Positions 10,178 through 19,762 of a stretch of 25,246 nucleotides of DNA are shown one piece after another. Position 1 is the stretch's first letter, and each line of letters begins with the position of its first letter. The stretch is from Chara braunii. Taxonomy: Eukaryota > Streptophyta > Charophyceae > Charales > Characeae. The position numbers and the translations under genes were made by a program. Under the pieces are notes generated by a model. It was not told the origin of the DNA and did no database searches. It saw only the letters and a list, made by a program, of their open reading frames with translations. The stretch is taken from contig BFEA01000662.1 in the NCBI GenBank assembly GCA_003427395.1, forward strand, positions 620,165 through 645,410, in the 5' to 3' direction.

Positions 10178-10200
10178 TCACGATTACCACCTCGTGACAA
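10167..10200. repeat. 12-bp perfect inverted repeat
   Basis: TTGTCACGAGGT (10167-10178) and ACCTCGTGACAA (10189-10200) are exact reverse complements around a 10-base loop. The repeat sits exactly where the minus-strand coding frame opens. Confidence 0.75.
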
Positions 10201-11458
10201 CATGGTAAAGACGACTATCAACGATCCTGAAGAGCGCCGACGGCGTGAACAGTGCAATAGGGTGCCCAAAGTAGGTGATGTGTCCGGGGCAGTGACAATG
10301 CTGAAAAGACCCGGTTCACGCAGCCCAACAGTGGACAACACTGATCCGCGGAGTTGCAGAACGCCATGATGGACATGGGATGCCACTACTAGATTCACGA
10401 TGCTGGCGGTACACGGCTGCCTCGACTATGCGCAAAGATCAAAGGAGTCGCCGTAGAACATGAGGACGACAGACGACTACCTTCAACGATGCGCAAGAGA
10501 CGACTTCCTTTCGACGTCCCGGTTGGATTGCAAAGTTGTCGTCGATGAAGACGTGTCATATCAGATGCACGGACTTCACCGTTATTACAGTACAACACGC
10601 AGACATAAGAGGTGTCCCCGTGGAAGCCACGGCGGCGGACGGGCAACAAGGCCTTGCACGGACTTCAAGGCGTAGATGGTGGAAGCTATGCTTGCGGGCG
10701 ATGGAATGATACACGTGGCGAGGTCGCATAGATTAGCGGAAGGTGGCTTGCTAGCGGCGGCCAGGCAATGGTAGGCGTGTATGCAGAGGGACGACGAATA
10801 ACGTGGCGACAATGTTGCATGGAGCGAACATCAATGATGGCAGACAAGTAATCGTGGAGACCGTTTACGTGTGGAGACGGCGATGTGCAGGTGACGACAC
10901 AATAGCGGGCGGTCTATGCCCGCCACTGTGGACGATCTTGGCGAGGCACTCTATCTATGTAACCCCATTGCGGGTTGTTGGATGACGACGACACGAGTGA
11001 GCTCCGTCCCTCCATTTCCTTCGGCATACATGGACAGGCGATAGCGACACGTCTGCCTTGACTATCGTGCAGTAGGTCGTGAGCGTCCATCAGCGTGTAT
11101 GCACCCACATCGCAGACCTCGATTGTTGCTTGATCTGCAGTCGTCCACTTTGGAATCCGTTCGTCATTGAGGAAGATAAACGGACCCCGTGAGGTGGCCC
11201 GCGCAAGTGCCATCGTCCAGCACCCCACCAGACCCCACGCTGGACGCACCCAGCGTGACTGTCATCAAAGACAACCCCAGCCACCTTGCCCCCACGAAAA
11301 AAGGGCATGTACCCGCACACACTCTCCGCGCCCATCCCAAAAACACTCGCATTCGTAGAGCAACCATACAACTCCCCCTCAAGTCCCCATTCGCCACCCA
11401 CCTTATTTCATCGAGGTGCCCCTCTCTCGCACCACAACATCGCTTACCGAATATTCTA

Positions 11459-11459
<1 letters not shown>
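10201..11459. other. No gene recognised
   Basis: GC-balanced DNA with many short open frames on both strands and words such as GACGACAGACGACTACC. None shows a recognisable protein. It separates the two minus-strand fragments at 8637-10177 and 12439-13062. If those belong to one gene it would be intronic. Confidence 0.4.

Positions 11460-11491
<32 letters not shown>
11460..11491. repeat. (GT)n microsatellite
   Basis: An uninterrupted TG/GT run of about 16 units. The open frames reading through it give artificial VCVC or HTHT peptides. Confidence 0.97.
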
Positions 11492-11492
<1 letters not shown>

Positions 11493-11888
11493 CCAAATAG
11501 CACCGTTTTCTTTAGGGAAAAACGGAATAACAAATATTATCAATGACAAAAAATAGCAGACGTCATGTACTGCAAAACGTGTCAGCTCCGTAGGAAGCAT
11601 GAATGATCGTTTCCGCCTCTTGCGAAAATTGCGGACATCCATATTCCAACAGGAGGACAACATTGCAAACCACACCTTTGTGCGGCAAAAGACATTTATG
11701 ACAGCATGCATTTTCCCTCTGCCCTTCCTGAGTTCGTGTAGATGAACTGGCAATTCAACACCTTTATGCGGCATCCATGCGCGACCTCATCATTCCCTCT
11801 ATATGCCAGAAAATGCCATCACCGAAATGCCATTCAAGATTCAATTGGTTGTTGTCGCAGATAATTTTGCACATGCAAGGACAACAAA
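11492..11888. other. No gene recognised between microsatellites
   Basis: A minus-strand open frame (11403-11774) crosses this stretch but begins in the microsatellite translation and has no motif. Nothing else is seen. Confidence 0.4.
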
Positions 11889-11889
11889 T

Positions 11890-11990
<101 letters not shown>

Positions 11991-12254
11991 CGTAAAGTCG
12001 AAAAGTAACGCAGAATGTGGCTGCGTAAAATTACCGAACGACGACAATAGATGTAGGATAAGGATTGGACTTGGCAGTCGCAAGCCTTAAATTTTCTCAA
12101 AATGCTCAGCTGGAGATGAGTATCGTGCTTACTACCAATTTTAAAATTAAAAAATCCTAAGACTACAAGATTATTAACTACCCTCACCCACGCCACCCCC
12201 ACATTAACGGTTATGGTAACTCCGATAAAAAAAATAGAAGACGAAAACAATAAA

Positions 12255-12365
12255 CAACAACGTTGGAGGACGAGGGGAGGATTGCTGATCATGGGGCGAC
12301 GCTGATAAAGGACGACGGAGGAGAACGACAAGAGGATTGTTGTTCATGGGGCGTCCACGACGACA
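12255..12365. repeat. 55-bp imperfect tandem duplication
   Basis: GAGGATTGCTGATCATGGGGCG at 12277 and the variant GAGGATTGTTGTTCATGGGGCG at 12332 lie 55 bases apart. Similar GACGAC-rich sequence flanks both. There are two copies only. Confidence 0.55.
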
Positions 12366-12438
12366 GAAGACGATGCAAGCGGTCAAGGTCAGTCAGTAAG
12401 TTCCCTCGGTAATGTCGTGAACGACAGGATTCCCTGTT

Positions 12439-13062
12439 CTACCTCTCCCGTATAGCCTTCCCTATCTCCAACAGTGCTTGGCACATGAGCTTGCTCACAT
12501 CCTCTAACGCCACGTAGTGCTTTCTCTGCACCTCCACCTCCGCTTCCATAACTTCACATTGTCAAACTTGAATGAAACACTGCCTCTTGCTAGCACTCTC
12601 CATCGTCATCACCATTAGCGTCCCGTGCTTCTCCATGCACTCCGTGAGAGTTTTGAAAGACAAACACCGTTGTCATGCCTCGCGTTGTGTAGCAGGGAAT
12701 AAAAATTTCGGTGGCCTCAAATATTTGAATTTTATGTCCGTTGGGCCGCTTTGCGTTTGGCGGCACACACTTCGAGGGAGAACGACGGTGGACGACATGC
12801 ATGGAGGTCGGCAGGCCACCAACGGTTGCCGTTGGGGTACGATTCCTGGAGGCCGAACGTTGAAGATTGATGATGTCTGTGCGTCGCCCGGTAGGAACTC
12901 TAATGGACCAGCTGACGATAATTTTCTGCCGATGACTGAAACCCTCACGACTTTGATTATCGCGAATCCTTCACCCCCAAGGGACCTCGGGAGGTACCTT
13001 GGGGGAGACCGCAAAATGGTTGTGGCCCGATGATTCCTCGAGGATGGTCCGACAAAATGTTT
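12439..13062 (-). pseudogene. C-terminal part of a Myb/SANT-like family protein, two internal stops
   Basis: One minus-strand frame runs from 13062 to a TAG at 12439-12441, broken by TGA at 12673-12675 and at 12562-12564. Upstream of the first stop are about 129 codons of P/R/S-rich sequence with GPLEFLPGDAQ. Between the stops are 36 codons with LTECMEKHGTL and MESASKRQC. After the second stop are 40 codons with EVQRKHYVALEDVSKLMCQ and ending KAIRER. The last two parts are a predicted helical, coiled-coil-like tail. From memory this tail closes many Chara braunii proteins annotated with a Myb/SANT-like DNA-binding domain; the DNA-binding part itself is not seen here. The frame stays intact across both stops, so the copy decayed mainly by point mutation. 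It sits on the same strand as, and 5' of, the fragment at 8637-10177, so the two may once have been one gene. Confidence 0.6.
12974..13005. repeat. Strong GC hairpin
   Basis: CCCCCAAGG (12974-12982) pairs with CCTTGGGGG (12997-13005). After one G-A mismatch, ACCT (12984-12987) pairs with AGGT (12992-12995) around a CGGG loop: 13 pairs in all. It lies within the Myb/SANT-like pseudogene frame (reading PPRYLPRSLGG). Confidence 0.75.
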
Positions 13063-13160
13063 TTACTTTTTTTTTCGATTTTTTTCCTCGAGGACAGGTT
13101 GAACGAAAATTTTCTCGGGGAATTTACTTGCTCGAGGAGTGTCTAACAAACCCCTTAGTA
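13036..13160. repeat. Three degenerate ~47-bp copies headed by CTCGAGGA
   Basis: CCTCGAGGA at 13036 and 13086 and GCTCGAGGA at 13130 each precede a similar tail (GACAAAATGTTTTT, GAACGAAAATTTT, TAACAAACCCC). Spacing is 50 and 44. A lone CCTCGAGGA recurs near 16733. Confidence 0.5.
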
Positions 13161-14044
13161 TAGCATCAGCACCACAATTTCGCCATAAGGTTGACGAGTG
13201 GAAGGCTCCTTCTGTGGTTGGCATAGTCACTATGAAGCTAAGTCCACGATACCTCGTCAAGATTCACCTATTGCAAAGACCAACGGTCAGAAAGGAAGAA
13301 TCCGGATAAGTGGGACCTTGCTGGAAATGTCATCTTTCGTTCCAACTGCCAACTGCACTGGTCATGGTAAAGGGTCTCACCACACAGGTTGCCAAAAAAA
13401 AATAAAACAAAGAATTCATAAATTTACGTACACCTTAGTGCAGAGTAAGACACATTCATGTACACTCAGGTCCATGTACACACACCCCAAATTCATTACA
13501 ACTACAAAACACCCCAATACTTCCAACTATAATCCTTGAAGCACATAAGTAAAATGAAAACAACATCCTTGACGCACATATCGTCTGCAGCCACTTAGTC
13601 ATCATCAAGGGGTTTGTGTCGTAGTAACTCCCAATACTCAAACCACCTCACGTTCCACTGCACCTACTCCCGTGCTCGTCGATACTCTACATTTTCGTAA
13701 ATGCAAAAAAACATAAAGAATGTTTACTATTGAAAAAAAAATTGTTAGCTAAATAAACTCGTTCAGGATTAATCTTGGCTCTGGGAAACCGACTAAACTA
13801 GCGCTGACTGTGAAAAAAAAAATGTTGAAATCGGTAATCCTAATATGTACTCTCTATAAAGTTCAACATAAAAGTTGTTGTAATGAACAATTATCCGATT
13901 TTAATGAAATGATGAAACTATTATAAATTTGCAAATTGGTGAATGACAAGTTAAACCACAAGTCCCCTCGCCAACCGAAAATGAGCTTTCTAGTGAGTAC
14001 AGGGCGCATTTGGCGGGGGGGCGCCGACCAACAGGCAACCAGCG
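13161..14044. other. No gene recognised, AT-rich
   Basis: Only short motif-less open frames and small poly-A runs are present. Confidence 0.45.
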
Positions 14045-14452
14045 GGTCTAGTCGCACAATTTTTTTGCACTAACTTTGATGATGTTTCACACCCCGAATA
14101 ATGCACAGAAGAATCTGAAACTTTGGGATCCCGTTGATTAGGTTGAGATATTTCCAAGAAAAATATCAAAAAAATAAAAAACAAATGTGTAAATAGTGAA
14201 ATAATTGACGCACCGAATCGACACATTTTCCATTTGCCACTCCGCCACCTATGGACCAACGAAAAAGTGTCCTAACTTTAGTGATTTTTTTGTGCCCAGA
14301 CCAAGGCCAAACAATTTTTGAAAATTGGTGTCCTAGTAGATTAGGTCATGATCTCTTGAGGAAAGATATAAGATAAAAATAAAAATTATTTTGATTGTGA
14401 AAGAAATCATTGCAGCGATTCCATACATTTTTCATTTTTGCCACTAAGTTGG
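14045..14452. repeat. Two diverged tandem copies of a ~202-bp unit
   Basis: GATTAGG occurs at 14136 and 14339 (203 apart). The word ending CATTTGCCACT at 14231 matches CATTTTTGCCACT at 14433 (202 apart). Between these anchors the order of A/T blocks is alike (for example GTGAAATAATTG against GTGAAAGAAATCATTG). Divergence is high. Confidence 0.55.
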
Positions 14453-14489
14453 TCCTCTACACGGTCCTACAGGTAACCCTCATTACCGT

Positions 14490-14852
14490 GTGCTACCACC
14501 TAACGACTGGTGGCTTGACCTCTCTACTTGTTTTAAGCACCATGCTCATATAAAGATTTACACGTTTTTTACGAAAAACAAATCGACTGTGAAGATTTTC
14601 AAAACTAGCGGTATTATGTTGATCGTAATGCGCTGCCTTCCAACATGTGAAGGTCTATCCCTACTACATGGCGGCAAGCATGTAAATGTGTGTTTTAGTC
14701 AAATAAAAGGTTTACATTCATTATTATGTGAGGAATACCCCAATTACCTTAATCGACGACCGAGTAAGATTGTTGAAGTATATAATCAAGAAACAAATTA
14801 CAAATTAAAAGAAACATTTCGTAATTTTCAGCATGAGGTTGGCAAGACATAG
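14490..14852 (+). CDS. Unidentified 120-codon open frame
   Basis: Not recognised. The frame is long for such AT-rich DNA and begins with ATG. The second half looks protein-like (LPTCEGLSLLHGGKHVNV, EEYPNYLNRRPSKIVEVYN), with a lysine- and glutamate-rich end. No signal peptide, membrane helix or known motif is visible. It could be an eroded transposon piece or chance. Confidence 0.25.
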   Translation: MLPPNDWWLDLSTCFKHHAHIKIYTFFTKNKSTVKIFKTSGIMLIVMRCLPTCEGLSLLHGGKHVNVCFSQIKGLHSLLCEEYPNYLNRRPSKIVEVYNQETNYKLKETFRNFQHEVGKT

Positions 14853-15657
14853 AGAAATATGTTGCGTAAAATATCGGTTATAATTAAAGGTGATTGATTA
14901 TCAGTGACGTGTTAAGCGGAAAAAAAAACTTGAAGGTTTTATTTATACACCATTTAGTTAAAAATTATGGAAGTCAACAATTTTGAATCCACATATATAT
15001 TGTAATGCCATGATGCATATAGTAATGAAATATTTTTGTTATAATATAATTATGTATAGTTCAAACTGAGATTTGATGGAGATGTAAAAAAACATCCCAC
15101 GTGTGAGTCTAAATCAGTTTGTGAAGTAGGATGCAAAAACCTTTTTCGATTCAACCTATGTTCTTCCGAAATTGAACGACTTCAATAACTATCATCGTCT
15201 TATTTTTCAAACCTTCAATCAACCTATAGTAAATAAATGTCATTTTACAACAAAAACTTTTAACTATTTGTTATTTTCGATTCACAAAAGTAACCACAAT
15301 TAACATAACCACAGTCAGAGTATCAAACATAAAAACCCAAGATGCATTAAACATTTATGACAAATTCATAGTGTGAATTCGACATAACAAGTACCGACTC
15401 TCGGCGCAACATCATGAAAAACTATGAAACTTAGACCTAAAGAAACTGAAACACAAGTGGTTGTTATTTGGGCAATCCCTCGTGAACTAAGAAAGCAACA
15501 CCATAAGCCTACTACTAAACTACCGAGTTTAATTTTGCCCTATGATTTCAACGTACATATCGTAGAATGAACTGTATCTCATCATAAGGGTAGGATGACA
15601 GTAGGTGAATACAAGGGGAAAGGGCATTTTGTTTGGTTACTTAATTAGGGTCAACCA
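14853..15657. other. No gene recognised, AT-rich
   Basis: No long open frame, no clear repeat. Stop codons are dense in all frames. Confidence 0.5.
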
Positions 15658-16002
15658 TTGAAAGGTTTTGAGTTTGATGCGTATTTTGATATTTGTAAGA
15701 TGGTAATTGGAATACACACTTACACCGATGAGCGTTTTGCTCTACCAAGAGATTTGTTTACCAATGGGCAAAAGTACAAACCGTCATTAGCGTGTATCAT
15801 TTGTAGATATGAAGAATTCCAGTTTTTAACCAACATCCAAGATAAATTATGCAGAGTATTCAGTGTTCACCTTGATGACGGTGTTTCATTTATTATTGCA
15901 CATCCCTTCATTTGTTCACTTGATATCATTCGAGAATCCTTCATATTGTGTTATTTGAAAATTTCGATTTTGAAACGTACTTATGATGATTTTGGGATTT
16001 AA
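15658..16002 (+). CDS. Unidentified 114-codon open frame
   Basis: Not recognised. Residues 1-60 look globular (GFEFDAYFDICKMVIGIH, then DERFALPRDLFTNGQKYKP), with three cysteines in YKPSLACIICRYEEF and nearby. The end is hydrophobic with a weak membrane-like stretch (FICSLDIIRESFILCYLKI). An open frame of this length is unexpected in DNA this AT-rich, but there is no motif, start context or neighbour to support it. Confidence 0.25.
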   Translation: MKGFEFDAYFDICKMVIGIHTYTDERFALPRDLFTNGQKYKPSLACIICRYEEFQFLTNIQDKLCRVFSVHLDDGVSFIIAHPFICSLDIIRESFILCYLKISILKRTYDDFGI

Positions 16003-17508
16003 AAATTATTTGGCTGCTATATATGGATGTTTGAAGAATATAAAATACTATTTTTAAAAGTTGTATTTGGAACATGGAGACTCTTGAGATTCATAATGGT
16101 CGAGCCTTCAACTCGAGGGGCAATAAAGGATATAAAAGTGTGATCACCGTTGGTCATCTGCACCGTATTAACAATAATATGACAATTACGAGTGAAATTT
16201 TGTTAATCATACTTACCTTGAAAAAATAGTTCCTACTATGAACAAATTCACTAAAGGGAACGATGTGGTATGAAAACAACCTTGTGAATTTCATTATGAG
16301 GGGTTGGGAACTTGACGTTGACTTCCACTGTGATATATAGTGTAGTTTTTACAATGTGTTATAATTTTTATAATTGTTATTATATTTTGTGTGTATTAGG
16401 TTCGTACATGAGCTTGTAATTTTGATGCAGTGATAGGGTATGCCACTAAAAATAAATTTATGGAGTTCAATTTTTTTTGTGGGTAACTACTAATTGAGCA
16501 TGATTCTAACATACACCTTGCCTGTACTACTTTTGTTTATGTCCCTTTCAACCGACTGTTTGTGCAAATACTGCTTTGGTTTTTTAACTTTAGTTTTTTT
16601 AGTGTCATTGAGTCTCGAACTTGTGCGGTGTTACTAAATATGACATTCTAGTATGAGAAAAAAATGTGACTTCGCTACCCATATAGTATGCATAACGTGA
16701 TACAATTTTTCCTAGCCTATATCTGGATCGTCCTCGAGGATTCGGGGTATCCCTATGGTAGCACCCGAGGTGTTTGTGGCTCCTTGGAAGGTTCGGGTTA
16801 ATGTGGGTCTAGATCTAGATAGAGAGATATGGATCGCACCGCCATAGGGTTCAACTTGGGAAAAAAATAAAATATAATAGGTCAGGAATGATACCCTATT
16901 GAGAAAGAATGTCTATAGGGTTAACACAAGTCATCTGATCTCCTCACTGGTTAAGTACGACGACAGACACCTCTCGAGACCTAGCATCCACCTCTACTGC
17001 AATATAAATAGCGACGTTAAAAATGAGAAAAAAACAGATAAAAGAAATAAAAACGTAAACATTTAAATAGGTTTAAGAAAAGTAAAAGAAAAAAACAATG
17101 AAAAAAAAAAAAAAAAATCAAGAGAATAATGAAGCTCAAGAAAATAAAAGAGAAGTGTGACTGTAAGCTTGAAACTATCATTACTCTAACAATTAAAAAT
17201 TGGTTATACAGTGAGTTCGACGTGATCGGAATGTAGTCGGGAAATGGTAAGCCGAAGGATACGAAGACACATACTAATTGTAAAACTAATTACGAAAACA
17301 TAAACCTACATGATATTTACCGTTCGAAGTTCGAACAATGTATATATAAAAAACAAAATTGATGGGTTGTGAATAAGATAGTGATCTTTTTGAAAAAAAG
17401 GAAAAAAAAAAAATCAAAACAAAAGTATCGTTGTGATTTGACGCATTTTTTACTTTTTCGCTGCTATACGTAGGTTAAGACAATTTTCATGGAGAAAAAA
17501 AAATTCTT
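16003..17508. other. No gene recognised; AT-rich with poly-A runs
   Basis: Dense stops in all frames. A slightly GC-richer island at 16725-16860 holds CCTCGAGGATTCGGGG and a TCTAGATCTAGATAG run, but no gene. Poly-A runs occur near 17100 and 17400. Confidence 0.5.
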
Positions 17509-17573
17509 ACCTTCTTAATTTTTTCCCTTTCACAAAAAAATAAAATAAAATAAAATAAAAAACCTTCTTAATT
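17509..17573. mobile_element. Short (AAAAT)n-tailed insertion with 12-bp target duplication
   Basis: ACCTTCTTAATT occurs at 17509-17520 and again at 17562-17573. The 41 bases between end in an (AAAAT)-type tail (17532-17561). Direct repeats bracketing an A-rich tail are the mark of target-primed retrotransposition, here of a severely 5'-truncated LINE or SINE copy. Slippage within A-rich DNA is the alternative. Confidence 0.45.
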
Positions 17574-17953
17574 AGGTGTTTTATGCTTTTAGATAAAACT
17601 ACTAAAAAAAAAACTTATAAAACCACAAATTTTATTTGTGTGTCGAACTTGTGAATTTTTCTTTTAGCATCATGTTTGCTAAAATTGTGTTATCGGTTCT
17701 TCAAATTGTCAAGCATTTGGAGGATTAATCGTTAATAAATAAAAAGTCATAAATCTTAATATTAAGTTGTTCGATCAAAGTTCTTGAAAAATATACAAGA
17801 GGAGGGATTCCAATCATATTGGCAGGAAATTTCAATGCAGCCTCCGCCAAGTATTTGGATCAATGCAGGATACCCTATCCTTGCCCAACATACATAGAGC
17901 AGAATAAGAATATAATACGCGAGTTGTATGACGAGAAACATTTGCATGACACT
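17574..17953. other. No gene recognised, AT-rich
   Basis: Nothing beyond short motif-less open frames. Confidence 0.45.
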
Positions 17954-17982
17954 TAGGCTTCCTGAGCCGTCCGGCCGGGCAG

Positions 17983-18024
17983 GCACGGCCGTGCACCCGT
18001 GCAGGCTGCACGGGTCACCCGTGC
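17983..18024. repeat. Three overlapping GC palindromes
   Basis: GCACGGCCGTGC (17983-17994) is a perfect palindrome. ACCCGTGCAG and CTGCACGGGT (17995-18004 and 18006-18015) are perfect arms around one G. GCACGGGT and ACCCGTGC (18008-18015 and 18017-18024) are perfect arms around one C. They share arms, so only some can be extruded at once. Confidence 0.85.
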
Positions 18025-18111
18025 CAGCTATTATTTATTAAAAAAAAAAAAAAAGGTGATGGGGGGATGTTGCGCATGCAGAGATGTGTCCGAATCCGCC
18101 TTTTCCACATA

Positions 18112-18735
18112 TGTTCGCAACACTGCTACTTGGAGGTTGAAGATGGAGAGAGGAGGGTGGGAGATGGCGGACGAGGGGCTGGAGGTGGTGAAAGGGAGGT
18201 GGGAGGTTGCAGGCGGGGAGGTGGGAGATGGTCGGATTGAGGTAGGAGGTGGCGGGAGTTAAGTGGGAGAGCCGAAACGGAGGGAGGGGGGAGATGGTGG
18301 GAGGGAGGTGGGAGAAGGAGAGGGAAGTGGGAGATGGTGGGAGGGGAGGTAGGAGTTGGCGGAAAGGAGGCACAGGATTGGCGGGAGGGAGGCGAAGGAT
18401 GGTGGGAGGGATGTGGGAGATAGCGGGAGGGGTAATGGGAGCTAGCCGGAGGGGTAGTGGGAGGTGGCGGGAGATGGAGGAAGAGCAGGAACAGAGTGGC
18501 GGGAGGGAGGTGGACGATGGTGGAAGAGAACGAACGCAGTGGCGGAAGAGAAGTGAAGGGCTACGAGCACACGAAAAAGTTAAACGAAGAAGAAAAAGAA
18601 GAAAAAGAAAAAGAAGAAGAAGAAGAAGAAAACGAAGGAGGAGGAGGATAAGGAAGAGGAGTTGGAGGAGCGGGTGGAGTGGGTGGAGAAGTTCAATGAA
18701 GAAGAAGAAAAAAAAAAAGAAGAAGAAGAAGCAGG
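18112..18735. repeat. ~600-bp purine-rich (GGGAGG/GAA) tract
   Basis: The plus strand is overwhelmingly A and G. The left part is a loose minisatellite of GGTGGGAGATGGTGGGAGG-like units; the right part (18585-18735) is (GAA)n and (GGA)n with a short poly-A. Open frames through it (18038-18739 minus, 18249-18803 plus) give low-complexity F/L/P or R/G/E/K peptides and are artefacts. Such tracts can form triplex (H-DNA) structures. Confidence 0.9.
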
Positions 18736-19105
18736 CCACTTACCTTCGCTTCATGGGACCAGCGACAACCCAGGGCAGCGGTGATGGCCCTGGGGAGCAG
18801 TGAAGGAGTGGCGAAGGCCCTTGGGCGCGACGAAGAACAGCGGCGCTGGCCCCAAGAAGATGCGTCGGGGAGCAGCTACGCCCGTGGGAGGCGGGCGATG
18901 ACGCGACCTGACCGACAATGGTGACGATGACGAAATGGCGGGTGGAGTGGCAACACGGGGGACCCCCGTCCTCAGGCCCATGCAGTTCGAAAGTTCAAAT
19001 TGGAATTCGCTTCCCATAAAAACGCGCGGGTCCTGGGGTTATCCTTCAGGAATCTCCGCCATAGATTTTCGACGATCTAAAACTGAGATCTATTGTCCAA
19101 TATTG

Positions 19106-19171
19106 AAATTTTTAAGGCCCCCCCGTGCGCCGAAAAAAAATTTTGACGTGCGGGGGGACCTTAAAAAATTT
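19106..19171. repeat. Long imperfect hairpin, ~26-base arms
   Basis: The arm starting AAATTTTTAAGGCCCCCCCG at 19106 is complementary to the arm ending GGGGGGACCTTAAAAAATTT at 19171. One single-base gap separates them and the differences are transitions. About 13 bases (A8 then T4) form the loop. Confidence 0.75.
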
Positions 19172-19296
19172 GTGCAGTGTTGAAACCGGGTGCGTTGTCC
19201 CCATAACTGCCCCCCAAGCACACTGCGCTGGGGCCCGTACGGGGGACCCGCACGACCGTGCGACCGTGCAGCGATCCGTGCGTGTCGGGGGTACCC

Positions 19297-19762
19297 ATGT
19301 GAACGAAAATGAAGCCTAGCATGACAGGTATCGTCGTATTTTTCAACAATAACATTTTTTTACTTGCATCCACAATACTAATACTCCACATCAATACAGG
19401 TTTAGGATTGGCTTGATCCTTACGATCGAAAACCAGTATCGAACTCTGGTCTGGACTACTTTCTTTCCCTATATTCCTGCCTCTCCCAGTTCGTGGCCTT
19501 ATGAGGGGCAGATTATAAGATGTGCGCAATATTAGTCTCTTCTAGAAAGACGTCTGATAAAGGGAAAAACTTTGATCGTTAAATACATCATTGCTTTCCC
19601 TAACTAAATTCGGACAATATATCCAGGATGTATGAGAATATTGACACTCCACCAATATAAACATGACTCCTTTACATCTTGTTTTAATAATGGGTAAACC
19701 TTTATTGAAAAAAATATAATGAATATTCAAAATTACAAGCAAAGAGGAGATACCTTCAAAAA
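19297..19762. other. Possible 5' part of the LINE remnant
   Basis: Near 19408-19470 the plus strand reads WLDPYDRKPVSNSGLDYFL, which resembles the end of a LINE AP-type endonuclease (a tryptophan, then a conserved LDYF-like motif). The match is weak. Nothing else is recognised. Confidence 0.25.

Larger units (their letters stand above)
17956..19296. mobile_element. Possible GC-ended, palindrome-rich mobile element
   Basis: Both ends of this segment are GC-rich and built of palindromes. On the left are GCACGGCCGTGC (17983-17994) and two odd palindromes at 17995-18024. On the right, 19220-19296 repeats ACCGTGC words and ends GGGGGTACCC. The right end contains CCCGTACGGGGGACCC (19228-19243), close to GTACGGGACCCC and GGGTCCCGTACGGG in the two elements at 23554-25209. 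A further palindrome ACGGGGG-A-CCCCCGT lies at 18955-18969. The interior carries the purine-rich tract and a 19106-19171 hairpin. Boundaries are uncertain and no target duplication was found. It could be two or more nested elements. Confidence 0.35.

Noticed and set aside
12572-13033. 153-codon plus-strand open frame with a signal-peptide-like start
   Set aside because: It lies opposite the Myb/SANT-like fragment, whose minus-strand motifs explain the openness of the region.
18038-18739. 233-codon minus-strand open frame, the second longest in the window
   Set aside because: It is the translation of a low-complexity pyrimidine tract (poly-F, L and P repeats); the length comes from composition, not selection.
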